NCBI GenBank assembly: GCA_032622095.1
Contig: CP136069.1
Coordinates: forward strand, 129,375,123 to 129,439,122
Direction of reading: 5' to 3'
DNA: 64,000 nucleotides
Source of the DNA: Siphonodentalium dalli
Lineage: Eukaryota; Mollusca; Scaphopoda; Gadilida; Siphonodentaliidae
The notes beneath the pieces were generated by a model. That model ran no database searches, was not told where the DNA came from, and was given only the letters and a program-made list of their open reading frames with translations. Positions 1 to 9,805 of the stretch are shown piece by piece. The translations under genes and the position numbers were made by a program. Position 1 is the first letter of the stretch. Every line of letters begins with the position of its first letter.

Positions 1-514
1 CCAAGAGATCCACCGCAGTACTGAGGATGTGCATGATGGCTGAAGCTAAATGACAAGGCGAATTATCCGACCAACGAATTCCGCAGCAACAAGCACTCCT
101 CGCGGCCATCAACCCCGAAGAACAAACTACAACAACAGAATAACAACACAGGGGAAAAAAGAAGGCAAAGAAAAAGAAATCATAAGTTTATATCATCTCC
201 AGTTCAAGTGTTTATTCAAGTTCAAGTGAATTTCATCATCACAACACCCAAAATCATCAACAAGTTGGTTGTAGGAGAAAGGTTCCGCCCCTTCCAAATC
301 CTCCCTGGCCCGGCCTAAATCCCCAATAAATAAAACTAATGTATCCTTTGATATGTTTTCCTGCAGCGTAACACAAAAATACCCCGTCGATCGCAGATGA
401 GCCTGTGTGCCTTCATCACGATTTCTCCCAACCTGGGTACCTAGCTTTATCACAATTTTCAGAACCTGGGTACCTTTATCACAAAAACCGGTGAGACTGA
501 CCAATTCAGCGCTA
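1..514. other. No confident gene; unassigned sequence
   Basis: No recognisable family was seen. A minus-strand ORF of 103 codons (504-193) is open but has no motif I know. It contains three occurrences of the tripeptide GTQ that follow short GGTACC-like repeats in the DNA (about 428-475), so it may be fortuitous. The stretch ends at the left TIR of the element starting near 515. Confidence 0.4.
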
Positions 515-629
515 GTAATGATCGTTGATCACCATTTTGTAAAGACGGTAATAAATGCTTGACCATAAAATAACACGAAATAATGTCACAAAAAAATTCT
601 TACGTAGGATTTGTGATTTTATTTGTCAG

Positions 630-784
630 ATGAAACGCCTGAGAACAAGTCAGTTGTGGTGTGTAGCACCTGTGGCAAGCAGTCTGGGTCGAAGTCAGGC
701 CTCAGTGCCCATACACGTGGCTACAGGAAAGAGGATTTAAGATTTATGGTTGTTTTTATATTGAATAAAATGAGAATATTGTAA
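630..784 (+). CDS. Candidate 3'-terminal exon, C2H2-like finger protein (copy 1)
   Basis: An acceptor-like TTTTATTTGTCAG ends at 629. The following frame reads 51 codons to TAA at 782-784. The translated exon contains CSTCGKQSGSKSGLSAHTRG, which has the Cys-x2-Cys, Leu and His spacing of a zinc finger, but no second zinc-binding His is obvious. AATAAA occurs at 764-769, inside the frame. The exon is repeated almost base for base at 3398-3552. The stop codon lies only 7 bp from the stop codon of the opposite-strand exon at 792, so the two reading frames converge. The parent protein is not recognised. It is probably encoded by a mobile element because it sits between inverted repeats and is duplicated. 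The exon boundary is predicted, and the upstream exons are not visible here. Confidence 0.4.
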
Positions 785-791
785 CATTGTT

Positions 792-999
792 TTATTGTTT
801 TGTTAATTGGTCAATGGTCACACCATCATAGTTTGTTTTACATGAAGTGCATATACTGGGTACTATATCTGCAGGAAGTAATCCGTGTTGTTGGAGGCAT
901 ATCCTGCAATAATCATTACCCGACCCCGCGTCTTCTGAATCTATGGCTTCCTCGACCAAATTGTTGACAGTGCCGCACTTGGCGCAGTACGAAAATCTC
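792..999 (-). CDS. Candidate 3'-terminal exon, six-cysteine zinc-ribbon-like (copy 1)
   Basis: On the minus strand an acceptor-like TTTTATATATGTAG precedes base 999. The frame then runs 68 codons to TAA at 794-792. Cysteines are arranged as Cys-x2-Cys (CAKC), 22 residues, Cys-x2-Cys (CRIC), 15 residues, Cys-x2-Cys (CTSC), which suggests one or two zinc sites. The C-terminus is NYDGVTIDQLTKQ. An AATAAA straddles the stop codon. An identical exon lies at 3560-3767. The convergence with the plus-strand exon, with 7 bp between stops, is conserved in both copies. I do not recognise the family. A gene of a multi-gene DNA transposon is the most economical explanation; an unrelated host gene captured by an element is the alternative. 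Confidence 0.45.
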
Positions 1000-1586
1000 C
1001 TACATATATAAAAGGGATCAACAAAAGGGAAAAAGTTGCCCAAAAAATATGAAAATAAGAGTAACTCAAACACTAATTATGCGAATATGCAGCTTAGAGA
1101 TAAATTGAAAACGGGCTAATAATTAAGATATTATTGTTACACGGGCATATGTATCTATCAGAGAAATATTTCCTGGTTTGTTGAGGTGTAATTATGATAG
1201 TGCATGGGGTAGGTGTCATGCATTTAGTGAAACCCGAATGGCATGATACTTACCTTGCTGGCATTTAGGCCTACCTCGATAAAGAAGTCCACGACTCCAC
1301 ATGGCAAATAATCCTCAAATTTAGAAACGTGTAGATGCTTATACATGCAGTGTATAGTGAAAAAACAGATCTGACCACAAATCAACCAGAGGACACTTTA
1401 AAACAGCCCCTATGATTTTAGCTATCTTGGCAATGCCGTTTCGACGAGGTGTGATTGATGTGACCATAGTCCAAAAAGTATGACTTTAAAAGACAGACTT
1501 ACGCCCTATCGGTGCCAATGCAGCGAAATGTTTGGACTGCTGCCATTATGTTCTATATATTACACGTTTTGGGAAATTTGATAACA

Positions 1587-1722
1587 TAATTGACAATGGT
1601 TAGTATTATTTTTTTGTTGCCATTAATCGATTCAGATAACTAAAGCGTATTTTGAAGAAATGTTGTTATTGTTGTATCTTGATGATACGGGGACCCCCTG
1701 GTCGGATTGGGTACCTTTCAAT
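1587..1722 (+). repeat. Fragment of TTAA MITE family II
   Basis: The stretch ending GGATTGGGTACCTTTCAA matches the right ends of the elements at 19651-20105 and 47143-47607, including the ATTAATCGATTCAGATAACT block and the TTGTTGT run. The terminal TTAA is lost, so this is a decayed half copy lying inside the 515-1950 element. Confidence 0.5.
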
Positions 1723-1977
1723 GCGTTAAACAAGTGTGCGTTTTGACACACACGAGGTATCTGCTTGTTTGAAAACTATTGTATGCTCGTAGCTGCCAAA
1801 ATGTTATGTAATATATGTCATATCCTATTTGATAGCATTTTTCCTCGTTTCGTGTTGTGTTTTCTGTCGCCTCCGCCATTCTTTCGTGTTATTAATTGGT
1901 CCAACATTTCAAATATGGTCATTGCAAAATGGTGATCAACGACCATTATTGGCACAAGTAGCACAATTATATGAAAC

Positions 1978-2290
1978 TAGCAGGTGACCCGACTTCGTCC
2001 GGGCTTTGACCTTGAATTGACCATTTTGAAGGTCAAGGTCAGGTCGGAGTAACGATTTGACCCGTCCAAAAGAATCCCCGGACAAAAGTACTCCTAGGTA
2101 TAAAATTTCGTCGAAATCCGTACGTTTTACCCGATTTGACCTTGAATTGACAATTTTGAAGGTCAAGGTCAGTCGGGGTCAAAATTTGACTGGTCCATGA
2201 GCGTTCCCGGACAAAAGTTCCCCTATGTAGCAAGTTTGGACTCAATCGGTAGGGCCGTTTTCGAGTCTATAACGGACACACACATACATA
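1978..2290 (+). repeat. SINE-like dispersed repeat with two internal 130-bp units
   Basis: It begins ACTAGCAGGTGACCCGACTT, a start motif shared with sequences at 17279, 55987 and 61811. The block TTTGACCTTGAATTGAC occurs at about 2005 and again at 2135, giving a period near 130 bp. It ends in an ACACACACATACATATAT microsatellite-like tail. No ORF of note; the short minus-strand ORFs here are repeat translations. Confidence 0.5.
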
Positions 2291-3326
2291 TATATCATTT
2301 GTGGGTACCCGTTTCAAGGTGAAGGTCATATCGGGCGGAAAAACTGACCCGATGAAAATCTCCCCCATTCCTAGGAACCCCTAAGTACGAACACAGACAT
2401 AAGAATCACACAACACGCTCATGTCTGGACACAGACACAACACGTGTGAGGTAATGAACACATATATATATATAAGTACAAGTCTTTATTACGTCGTGAA
2501 TAAGATACAAGCAGTGTACACAAATGTGATAATCAAGTCGCCGCGAAGTAAGGTCCCCGAATGGATGATGCCTGGTATGGGTGATGCCTGGAGAGGTGTA
2601 CGAACCTCGAGATGAGATGAGTCTAGTGAAAGCATGAAGTGATGTGATGTGGCTGTTTCTTATATATACTATTTGGGATGCATATTAGATGAGGCGTTTG
2701 GCAATACACATCGGGATTGGTTCCGCCGTTATATATATGGTCATTTCCCTTGACCATATTTGGGAGCCATCTTCATTGTGTGTATGTCTTCGCTGGGGGT
2801 AAGATGTGTGAGGTTTCGTTAAGAAACTGAACACGAATATTTGAGTTTGGGGTTCTATATATTGGGACATTCGTATAGTTTGAATCAAGTTGTGAGATTA
2901 TAATTGGGCGTTATGTCACATATGTCCCCCCACCCGTGTAAGATTTTTAGCGCAGCGGAAAATCTGATGTAATATCAAAATTATGGACATAACTGGGGTT
3001 TTTGTGATCGTGTAATGTGGATGAGGCTGAATGAAGTGTAATGACGATGGTGAAAATATAGTAAGTCGATCGATACATTGTAAAATTGATTAGGGTGAAG
3101 CTATTACTAATACATGTGGACCAAAGCTGTTTTAAAATGATAATACGCAATATTATGAGATTATGAAATAAATGGTGGGAAAAGCATATATGGGTTAGTA
3201 TATAAAATGATCGTACATGCAGTCATACTGCGTGCTAGATTGATATGTAGGATAAGGTGTGATGATAGAATATAGAGATACAAGTATGAGAAGTAATGAA
3301 TATAACAATACGGTAATAGTGCATGG
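2291..3326. other. No gene seen; AT-rich unique-looking sequence
   Basis: Only short unsupported ORFs are present. No family, repeat or splice pattern could be recognised between the repeat ending at 2290 and the second zinc-exon module. Confidence 0.4.
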
Positions 3327-3397
3327 TATGTTTTGTAAAGGAACGAAATAATGTCACAAAAAAATTCTTACGTAGGATTTGTGATTTTATTTGTCAG

Positions 3398-3552
3398 ATG
3401 AAACGCCTGAGAACAAGTCAGTTGTGGTGTGTAGCACCTGTGGCAAGCAGTCTGGGTCGAAGTCAGGCCTCAGTGCCCATACACGTGGCTACAGGAAAGA
3501 GGATTTAAGATTTATGGTTGTTTTTATATTGAATAAAATGAGAATATTGTAA
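3398..3552 (+). CDS. Candidate 3'-terminal exon, C2H2-like finger protein (copy 2)
   Basis: Same sequence and length as the exon at 630-784: acceptor TTTTATTTGTCAG to 3397, 51 codons, TAA at 3550-3552, with the CSTCGKQSGSKSGL motif intact. Conservation of the open frame is not informative about selection because the DNA is almost identical. Function is unknown. Confidence 0.4.
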
Positions 3553-3559
3553 CATTGTT

Positions 3560-3767
3560 TTATTGTTTTGTTAATTGGTCAATGGTCACACCATCATAGT
3601 TTGTTTTACATGAAGTGCATATACTGGGTACTATATCTGCAGGAAGTAATCCGTGTTGTTGGAGGCATATCCTGCAATAATCATTACCCGACCCCGCGTC
3701 TTCTGAATCTATGGCTTCCTCGACCAAATTGTTGACAGTGCCGCACTTGGCGCAGTACGAAAATCTC
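3560..3767 (-). CDS. Candidate 3'-terminal exon, six-cysteine zinc-ribbon-like (copy 2)
   Basis: Identical in length and in the six cysteines (CAKC, CRIC, CTSC) to 792-999. The predicted acceptor is TTTTATATATGTAG just above 3767 and the stop is at 3562-3560. It is again 7 bp from the opposing stop codon. The DNA upstream on this strand differs slightly from copy 1 (TTGGG for AAAAGGG at about 3790). Confidence 0.45.
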
Positions 3768-3831
3768 CTACATATATAAAAGGGATCAACTTGGGAAAAA
3801 GTTGCCCAAAAAATATGAAAATAAGAGTAAC

Positions 3832-4401
3832 TCAAACACTAATTATAGCTGGAGATAAATGAATATCTTTCGTAGCTTCATTGGGTAATGATGGGGTATA
3901 TCTGTGACGAAGTTGCATGTCAGTTCCATTTATCATTTGGTTAAGTTTATTGCATCGCTTAGCGATTTTAATTCGTCTCGTGTTGTGATTGCGTTGAGTC
4001 TGATATTGGGAAATTTTCGTAATACACTGAATAATGTAACTGCGACTTGAGATGGCAATCAGTAAAATTAATATGAATGTAATGACAGCAGGAATAATGA
4101 TTTGGTAGTAATCATGTTTTTGTTTTTGTTTGATGGGTTGCAGGGAAGTGACTGTTTGGAGAAAGTCATATAAGGACAGTTGCTTCATTGGGGGTAACTT
4201 GTTTGGAATCGATACTTGAGGGGGCAAGTTATGAATTTGGGAAAGTAATGGCTTCCATTGTGGCAATTTATGTAATTCAATAGTTGATTGTAATTGAGTT
4301 ATTTGTGTCTTGATGGTGATGTTTGATGAGTTCAAAGTTGTGAATGCAATTAATTTGATGCTAGCTGATGTAGCTATGCACCTTGGTGGTAAAGTTATCA
4401 T
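3832..4401 (-). pseudogene. Membrane-anchored ORF, possible retroelement envelope-like C-terminus
   Basis: An open frame of 189 codons. The central part is proline- and glutamine-rich (for example LPQWKPLLSQIHNLPPQV). It is followed by one strong hydrophobic segment (YQIIIPAVITFILILLIAIS), then a basic tail of about 65 residues. An ectodomain, a single C-terminal TM segment and a short basic tail are the layout of envelope-like proteins of some LTR retroelements, and the proline-rich stretch before the TM fits that. This is a layout argument only; I see no cleavage site or fusion motif. The upstream frame stops just beyond a run of nine G at about 4453-4461, so the ORF is probably the truncated 3' part of a longer one. 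Its last codons overlap the zinc-exon repeat copy. Confidence 0.3.
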
Positions 4402-4596
4402 GGCGACAGGGGGTAATATTGTGATTGTATACGGTCGTTTTCTTAGAAGATTGGGGGGGGGTTATGTATACGATGTAGTCGTGTTTGGGGGGATATATTG
4501 TGATTTACACATACATGCTAGTCAGGTTAATTTTAGTCTTGCACATGTATATGTATTAGCGCGCACTATCATGCGGCTTTGGTTATCTCGGTCGGT

Positions 4597-4620
4597 GGGG
4601 GGGGGGGGGGGGGGGGGGGG
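4597..4620 (+). repeat. Homopolymer run of 24 G
   Basis: Twenty-four consecutive G followed by TATGTATACAACATAG. A similar G run followed by TATGTATACGATGTAG is at about 4453, and another with TATGCATACGATGTGG at about 7470, so the run is part of a repeated module. Its length may be an assembly approximation. Confidence 0.85.
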
Positions 4621-4848
4621 TATGTATACAACATAGTACATCTTGGGTGATATGTGTGCACTAGCGTACGTCTTTGGTTATCATGGGTGGGGTGTACGAT
4701 GGGTTATGGGTAATGGAGCTTTCCACAGAGGCCACACCCACAGCAGTAGTCCCGCCCACTGGTAAAAATACTTTATCCACATAAATATTGTCTGTTACCC
4801 GAGATCGACTTCCGAAGTCAACACATCAGCACTTGCCCTGATGTTAAC

Positions 4849-5945
4849 TAGCTGAAACAGACTCATGTAAATGATTCGTTCAAATTTGATGTTTTAACCA
4901 GTTTGATTTAAAAAAAATTCAATTTTTTTTAGATTGAACTTTGATCTGCTTTTGAACAAAAACAAAATAATAATTTGTTTTTTAAATTAAATAAATTTTT
5001 TAAATAATTTTTTTTTATTTTCTTGTTAGATTTTTTTATTGAATCTTTTAAAATTTGTTTTAATTTTGTAATTGAAATTTTATTTTTACTTAAAGGGGTA
5101 CTGTACGCCATTTTCATTAAATTTCCGGTGACAACAACGATCTAATATCGATAATATATAGAAACATAAGTAATTTGAGTCGAAGATGTATTCTGTAAAC
5201 GCTCAGGTTAATAGGCTATCTTAAAATTTAATAATTTAAAAGTTAATAATTTGATATAAATTGAATTTATGACTGGAGCCATAAAATGGCGTCAATTAAA
5301 TTACGAATTACCGTAATCAAAAATAGTAATTGAGGGATACTGGATTTTTAAACTGATCGCACACACGATTGCTTAAAATATTATGATGATACGGGGAGAA
5401 CACTCAAGCCACTCGCTGACTAGCGACGATACAATAACTTAATGATTATATGGGACTAGTATGCATATAATATAACTTTTATTTGATTCATTTGGTTGAA
5501 AACTTTACAAAAATTACTCGACAACGACAATTTGTATTTTTGCATTCCGGTAAATTTGTCATCCGTAACATGACTTCGTACTCAACAGACTTTCAAATAA
5601 TGGAAAAATTGTTACCTTATTCTCCGACTCGGAGACTATAGAAACCAACAACAACATGTGGCGTACAGTACCCCTTTAAATAAAATTTGTTTTTATTTAA
5701 TTTGAACATTGAAACTTCTTGCTAAAAAAAATTTAAAAAAAATTAAAAAAACAATTTATTTAAAAAAACAATTTAATTTAAAATATAACTTCGTTATAAC
5801 ATCTGCCGTGGTACCCCGAGGCACCACACCAAATTTGGTTAAAATCGACCAAGGGCTCTGGAAGAAAAATTGCATACAGACCAGAACAGACAGATCACTG
5901 AACTCTAATATGTCTAAACCAGAGAACATACATTCGTTTTGCCAT
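4849..5945 (-). mobile_element. Reverse-oriented Helitron-like sequence (candidate)
   Basis: Read on the minus strand, the terminus is CTGTTTCAGCTAGT at about 4849-4862, the same 3' end as the Helitron at 50668-51039. Near 5790-5850 the minus strand also carries the block CCAAATTTGGTGTGGTG and TGTTATAAC found in that Helitron. The 5' end was not located and a 3' hairpin is not clear. The family assignment rests on these shared blocks. Confidence 0.35.
5090..5679 (+). mobile_element. TTAA MITE family I (copy 1)
   Basis: Flanked by TTAA at both ends, with inverted termini AGGGGTACTGTACGCC and GGCGTACAGTACCCCT. About 590 bp with no ORF. A second copy in the opposite orientation is at 40342-40880. 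TTAA targets with short TIRs are typical of piggyBac-mobilised non-autonomous elements, but the terminal bases AGGG rather than CCC leave the superfamily open. Confidence 0.8.
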
Positions 5946-6259
5946 TAAATGTGAAAATTATGACAAGTGTCATGCTAAACGAAAAACATTGTTATAATCA
6001 TGGATAAATTTATAAGATCATGCCGCAAATATAAATCTCAGTATATTATGATTTGACAACAAAAAAGTTATTTGAATATAGCCAATTTAACACTGAATGT
6101 ATGCATGGATATCAAAATTAGGGTGAAGAAAGATGGCGTCGAAAAAATCTCCGCAGTCAGCGGCCGGCTCGGCATCTGATTGGTCGAATATATTTTAATA
6201 AATTGCCATTGGGCGGGACTACGCTGTGGGCGTGGCCTCTGTGGAAAGCTCCATTGTGT

Positions 6260-6560
6260 GACACGTTTGTCGTGTTTTGTATGTCACATGTTAATTTAAT
6301 TAGGCCTTGATTGGCCGTTAACATGTACGTTATATTTGGAGATTTTCTTGTGGAGGGGCGTTCGTGTGTTATGGGAAATGGATGGGGAATAGTATATGAG
6401 GATTCTATGGTAACTGTGTACGCACGTTTGTCGTGTGTTATAGGTTACATGTTAAGTTAATTAGGCCTTGATTGGCCGTTAACGTGTACGTTATATTTGG
6501 AGATTTTCTTGTGGAAGGGCGTTCGGGTGTTATGGGAATTGGATTGGGAATTGTATCTCA
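6260..6560 (+). repeat. Tandem duplication with 161-bp period
   Basis: The block TAGGCCTTGATTGGCCGTTA occurs at 6301 and at 6462, followed in both by TATATTTGGAGATTTTCTTG and a GGGCGTTCG segment. Two full units are present. The minus strand is C/A-rich. No function is apparent. Confidence 0.75.
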
Positions 6561-8656
6561 CCAGATATGTGGTGTGTGGGGGAGGGGTGTGGTGGGCGTA
6601 CTAAAACGTTTTGGAAGGTTCACCTATCGGTGTTCATGTCATAATAATTGGTTTGTGTGGGTCGATTGAGTTTGACATTATGATACACTTGTGAGGTTGT
6701 GAATCTTGGTTAATTGTTTTCATCCAGATAGGGTTATTTGAGTTTTAATGAATAATTATGGGTAATTTTAGTTATGTTGTGAGGTAGATAAATTTGCTGG
6801 ATAATGTTGTTTTTGTTTATGTTATTAGTTTATGTTGCAAGATTCCTACTTATTGATATGATACCTAGCTGGTGAAACCTATTTTTATTGTATTTATTTA
6901 TTTATTATTTGAGGGAAGCAAATTTTTTTTTGCATGTCGCTATCTCTATGCGTGTTACTATTTTAAGAGGTGATCAATCTCTTAATATTGACTGTAACAC
7001 CTTCTTGGCTTTATCCGATACGAAATTCCATAAGTACACTTGCACATAGTGCACACTGGACTTGCTAGCTTTGAGTTATAATCTGATTATTAAATGATGA
7101 TTAGTGTGTTAATTTATAAGTGGACTTTATGTGTAGATGGCGCGAAGAGATATTGCTTGAGAGCGTTTGTTCATTCAAATAAATATGGTTTTAGTTGTTC
7201 CGGAGAATTTAGGGGAACTTATTGAATATGGGAGAGATGTCGGGATTGGGATAATATACGCTTTATAGTAAAGAGCGTTATATGTTTGTTTCGGGGTTTC
7301 ATGGCTTCAAATAATGTCGGCGAATGTCTGTGAGAAATGCCGTGGTTTATGTACCAATCGTTCTATAATAAAGAGCGTTATTTGGCGGTTCGGGGGAAGT
7401 GATGTTGACGGAGAAATTCCGTGATTATTGTATCACATACTATATAATAATAGTGTCTTGCGGCGTTGGGGGGGGGGGGTATGCATACGATGTGGCGTCT
7501 AGATGTATACGGGACTGTGCTTGATATATATGCATGTGCTATGTCGCTGATTATATTATTGAGTCAAGCATATTTGAAGCAATGAAGACGTAACTGAGTT
7601 CCTGATTTCCATAATTTTCATCGATATATGTATATATACTCGAATTGAAAGCATATCGCGATTGCGGATATATATTATTGTAAGTGATAGTAGATAATTC
7701 AGAATTCAAAATTAGTTTCTTCTGAGATATTTGTCTGTATATACTTTTGAAGTTATGACTTCAGTCCAACAGGAGTTTGCCATATGGAAACCCCATTAGT
7801 ATTTAGAACGCGAAGGTGGCAGATGCCAAAAGCAGTGATTGACAGAATCGCACGAGCCATGCGTAATCGATTGGTCAAAGACGCTGATTGTCAGTCGTTA
7901 TACTAAGGATCTATATTACATGCTAATTGGGTTTAATTGCTTCGAGGCTTGAGTCGATGATGACCCAACGTACACCTGTTATCGATAATTGAATTTTGGG
8001 AAGCGAGATAGTGCCCTGGTGGATCTATATGCTAACTGACCATGCACCAGGCATGGTCAAGATTTTCGCTCTTTGGCAAGCCCATATTGTGAGATGACAG
8101 TGTGTCTCTCTAAATATAAGGGGGTAGGGGGAGGTGTCGTTTTGTCTGCCTTTGTAAATTAAACATGTTTTATATAATACTAATAACAATCATGTACACT
8201 ATCTAACATTAGTGATTGTGAAGTATTGAAGTTACCATATAAGTTATATCAAGATATGTGATGCCTCGTATCGCATTCAAACTGCATGATACGGCTATGT
8301 TTCATGGGTGGCTAAATGTTTGCCGAATGTTGTGTTTTGAAGTTAGTTTGCATAATAACGCAACTAATTCGTGGTGATAGGGATGATATATGTATATGAT
8401 GAACGTCTCGTATAATTGTGTTTAATATATTAAGCACATGATTGCGCCTAATATATAAAGGGTGCTATATACTGCAGCGGTAGGTTCGTTGGATATTTGA
8501 CATTTTTGCATATGGGGGGGGGGGGGTCTGCGCATTATGAGACACTTGACTAATGATTATTAGTTGTGGGAATAATGGTTGAGTATGTGAGTTTTGAATA
8601 CGTGATGTTGTTGAGAAGTATTTTGATACATGATTATGAATGTTCGATATCAGTTG
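6561..8656. other. No gene seen; short internal repeats and G runs
   Basis: No ORF longer than 60 codons on either strand. Between 7255 and 7460 a motif of the type TATARTAAAGAGCGTTAT recurs about three times at roughly 90-100 bp spacing. G runs occur at about 7470 and 8514. This may be the non-coding or decayed interior of the same LTR-type element as the ORFs at 4401-3832 and 9139-8657, both on the minus strand, but no LTRs were identified. Confidence 0.35.
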
Positions 8657-9139
8657 TCATCTGATATAAATCATATGTTTCCGTACTTTCGTTTGACAAT
8701 TCGTTGTATCATTTGAACGGCTGCTAAATGAGTGGGAATTATTGGATGAGGTAGATTGAAGATTAGCTAGCAATGAATCTTGTGGCATGTGTTTGGCGTT
8801 CGGTGTATATAATTTACTATGCCGGCCGCGTTTTTTGGATGCCCGACTCGACATTGTGTCTGATGTAGTATTGTAAGAATTATCTGTCGTAATTATTTTG
8901 TGTTTTATGATATTTGGTTCCTGTGATTGGGAACTTGAATGGTCGCTGGACGAAAATTGCGGGGGTGAATGGTTGTCTGTCTTATTAAAATGCTTCGAAG
9001 CCATGGGTCTGTTGGCCAATTCGGCCAATGGTATTGAAGAGCTGTCGTCTGTGTTTGATTGCTCAAGTTGAGCGCGTTTAATTGCCGTTGTTTTGAGGTC
9101 ATCGTCTGATTCTAAAGTAGATTGAGAGTTATTACTATC
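8657..9139 (-). pseudogene. Ser/Thr/Asn-rich disordered ORF, unassigned
   Basis: The open frame continues to 9250 but above about 9140 it is antisense to the gypsy fragment, so the informative part is 9139-8657. It is rich in Ser, Thr and Asn with a basic patch ASKKRGRHSKLYTPN. Such low-complexity basic tails occur after the integrase of some LTR retroelements, but nothing here proves that. The sharp end at the gypsy boundary suggests that one element was broken by insertion of, or recombination with, the other. Confidence 0.3.
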
Positions 9140-9143
9140 AATA

Positions 9144-9700
9144 TTGGTTTCAAAACTATTTGACAGACTCAGGGAATACGGCTTAATAAAATCTAAATTT
9201 TGCCAACCACAAGTCAAATTTTTAGGACATATTATTTCCGACAAGGGCACATCCCCTGATCCTGAAAATATTTCAATTATTAAGTCTCTACCACCTCCGA
9301 AATCAGTTAAAGAAGTCCGCAGATTACTTGGAATTCTTAATTTTTACAGATCATATTCTCCTACTTTCGCATCCACGGCATTGCCTTTAATCAAACTCAC
9401 AGCTAAATATGCTAAATTCGTGTGGGATGCGCCATGCCAAACAGCGTTTGACACACTTAAAGAAAGCTTAGCAACTGCCCCTATTTTAGCTTATCCAAAT
9501 CCCGACAAACTTTTCATTCTCAAAGTTGATGCATCTATCCATAGTATCGGTGCAATCCTATCACAATATGCTAATAGCCAAGATGATAAACACGTTGAAC
9601 TATACCAATCGCATTCGCCAGTAAAAACTTAACAAATCACAAAGGAATTATTCTGTCACGGAAAAAGAAGCATTCACTATATACACTTTTTGTTTGAATG
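9144..9700 (+). pseudogene. Ty3/gypsy pol fragment (RT thumb to start of RNase H)
   Basis: The frame from 9144 reads FDRLREYGLIKSKFCQPQ, then KFLGHIISDKGTSPDP, SVKEVRRLLGILNFYRSY, FVWDAPCQTAFDTLK and FILKVDASIHSIGAILSQ. These are the classic RT C-terminal and RNase H N-terminal landmarks of Ty3/gypsy retrotransposons, including the first RNase H Asp in VDAS. The frame stops at 9632, but NLTNHKRNYSVTEKEAFTIY continues in another frame to about 9700, showing a frameshift. The catalytic YxDD region, integrase and gag are absent. This is a dead fragment of roughly 185 residues; no ATG starts it. Confidence 0.9.
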
Positions 9701-9761
9701 TTTATTTGCGCATTTATACAATACAGTGTTATATAATTATATGTATACATATTTACATGTG

Positions 9762-9805
9762 CAGGGGTGGCATGGCCAGTACAGGCCGTCTTCCTGCCAC
9801 CCCTG
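9762..9805. repeat. Perfect 11-bp inverted repeat (hairpin)
   Basis: CAGGGGTGGCA at 9762-9772 and its exact inverse at 9795-9805, with inner GGCC repeats. The CAGGGGTGGC terminus resembles hAT-type TIRs, so this may be a minimal deletion derivative. No target duplication was seen. Confidence 0.6.

Larger units (their letters stand above)
515..1950. mobile_element. TIR DNA element carrying convergent zinc-binding exons
   Basis: The sequence around 517-539 (AATGATCGTTGATCACCATT, then TTG) recurs inverted at 1926-1948. The similarity extends inwards through a shared AATAACACGAAA-type block at about 569-585 and 1880-1895, giving imperfect terminal inverted repeats of about 75 bp. Taking the outermost bases as ATGATCG..., the element would be flanked by TA on both sides, but no longer target duplication is evident. 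Inside are two tail-to-tail terminal exons (630-784 plus, 792-999 minus) and a fragment of the TTAA MITE family near 1587-1719. No transposase is visible, so this is either a non-autonomous derivative or a member of a family whose transposase I do not recognise. Confidence 0.55.
3327..3865. repeat. Second copy of the convergent zinc-exon module
   Basis: From about 3336 to 3842 this is nearly identical to 568-1078. The left flank keeps TTTTGTAAAG but lacks the roughly 40 bp that separates it from the module in copy 1. The right side continues to about 3865 with a 10-bp deletion relative to copy 1. The near-identity indicates a recent copy. The TIRs seen in copy 1 are missing, so it looks like a truncated or rearranged copy. 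Confidence 0.75.
4712..6255. mobile_element. TIR element (about 1.5 kb) with nested insertions
   Basis: AATGGAGCTTTCCACAGAGG at 4712 recurs inverted at the other end, where CCTCTGTGGAAAGCTCCATT ends at 6255. The TIRs continue through CCACRCCCACAG and GTCCCGCCCA blocks for about 50 bp. The interior contains a reverse-oriented Helitron-like sequence and, inside that, a TTAA MITE (5090-5679). No coding capacity was seen. No clear target duplication could be read at the ends, so the superfamily is undetermined. Confidence 0.65.
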
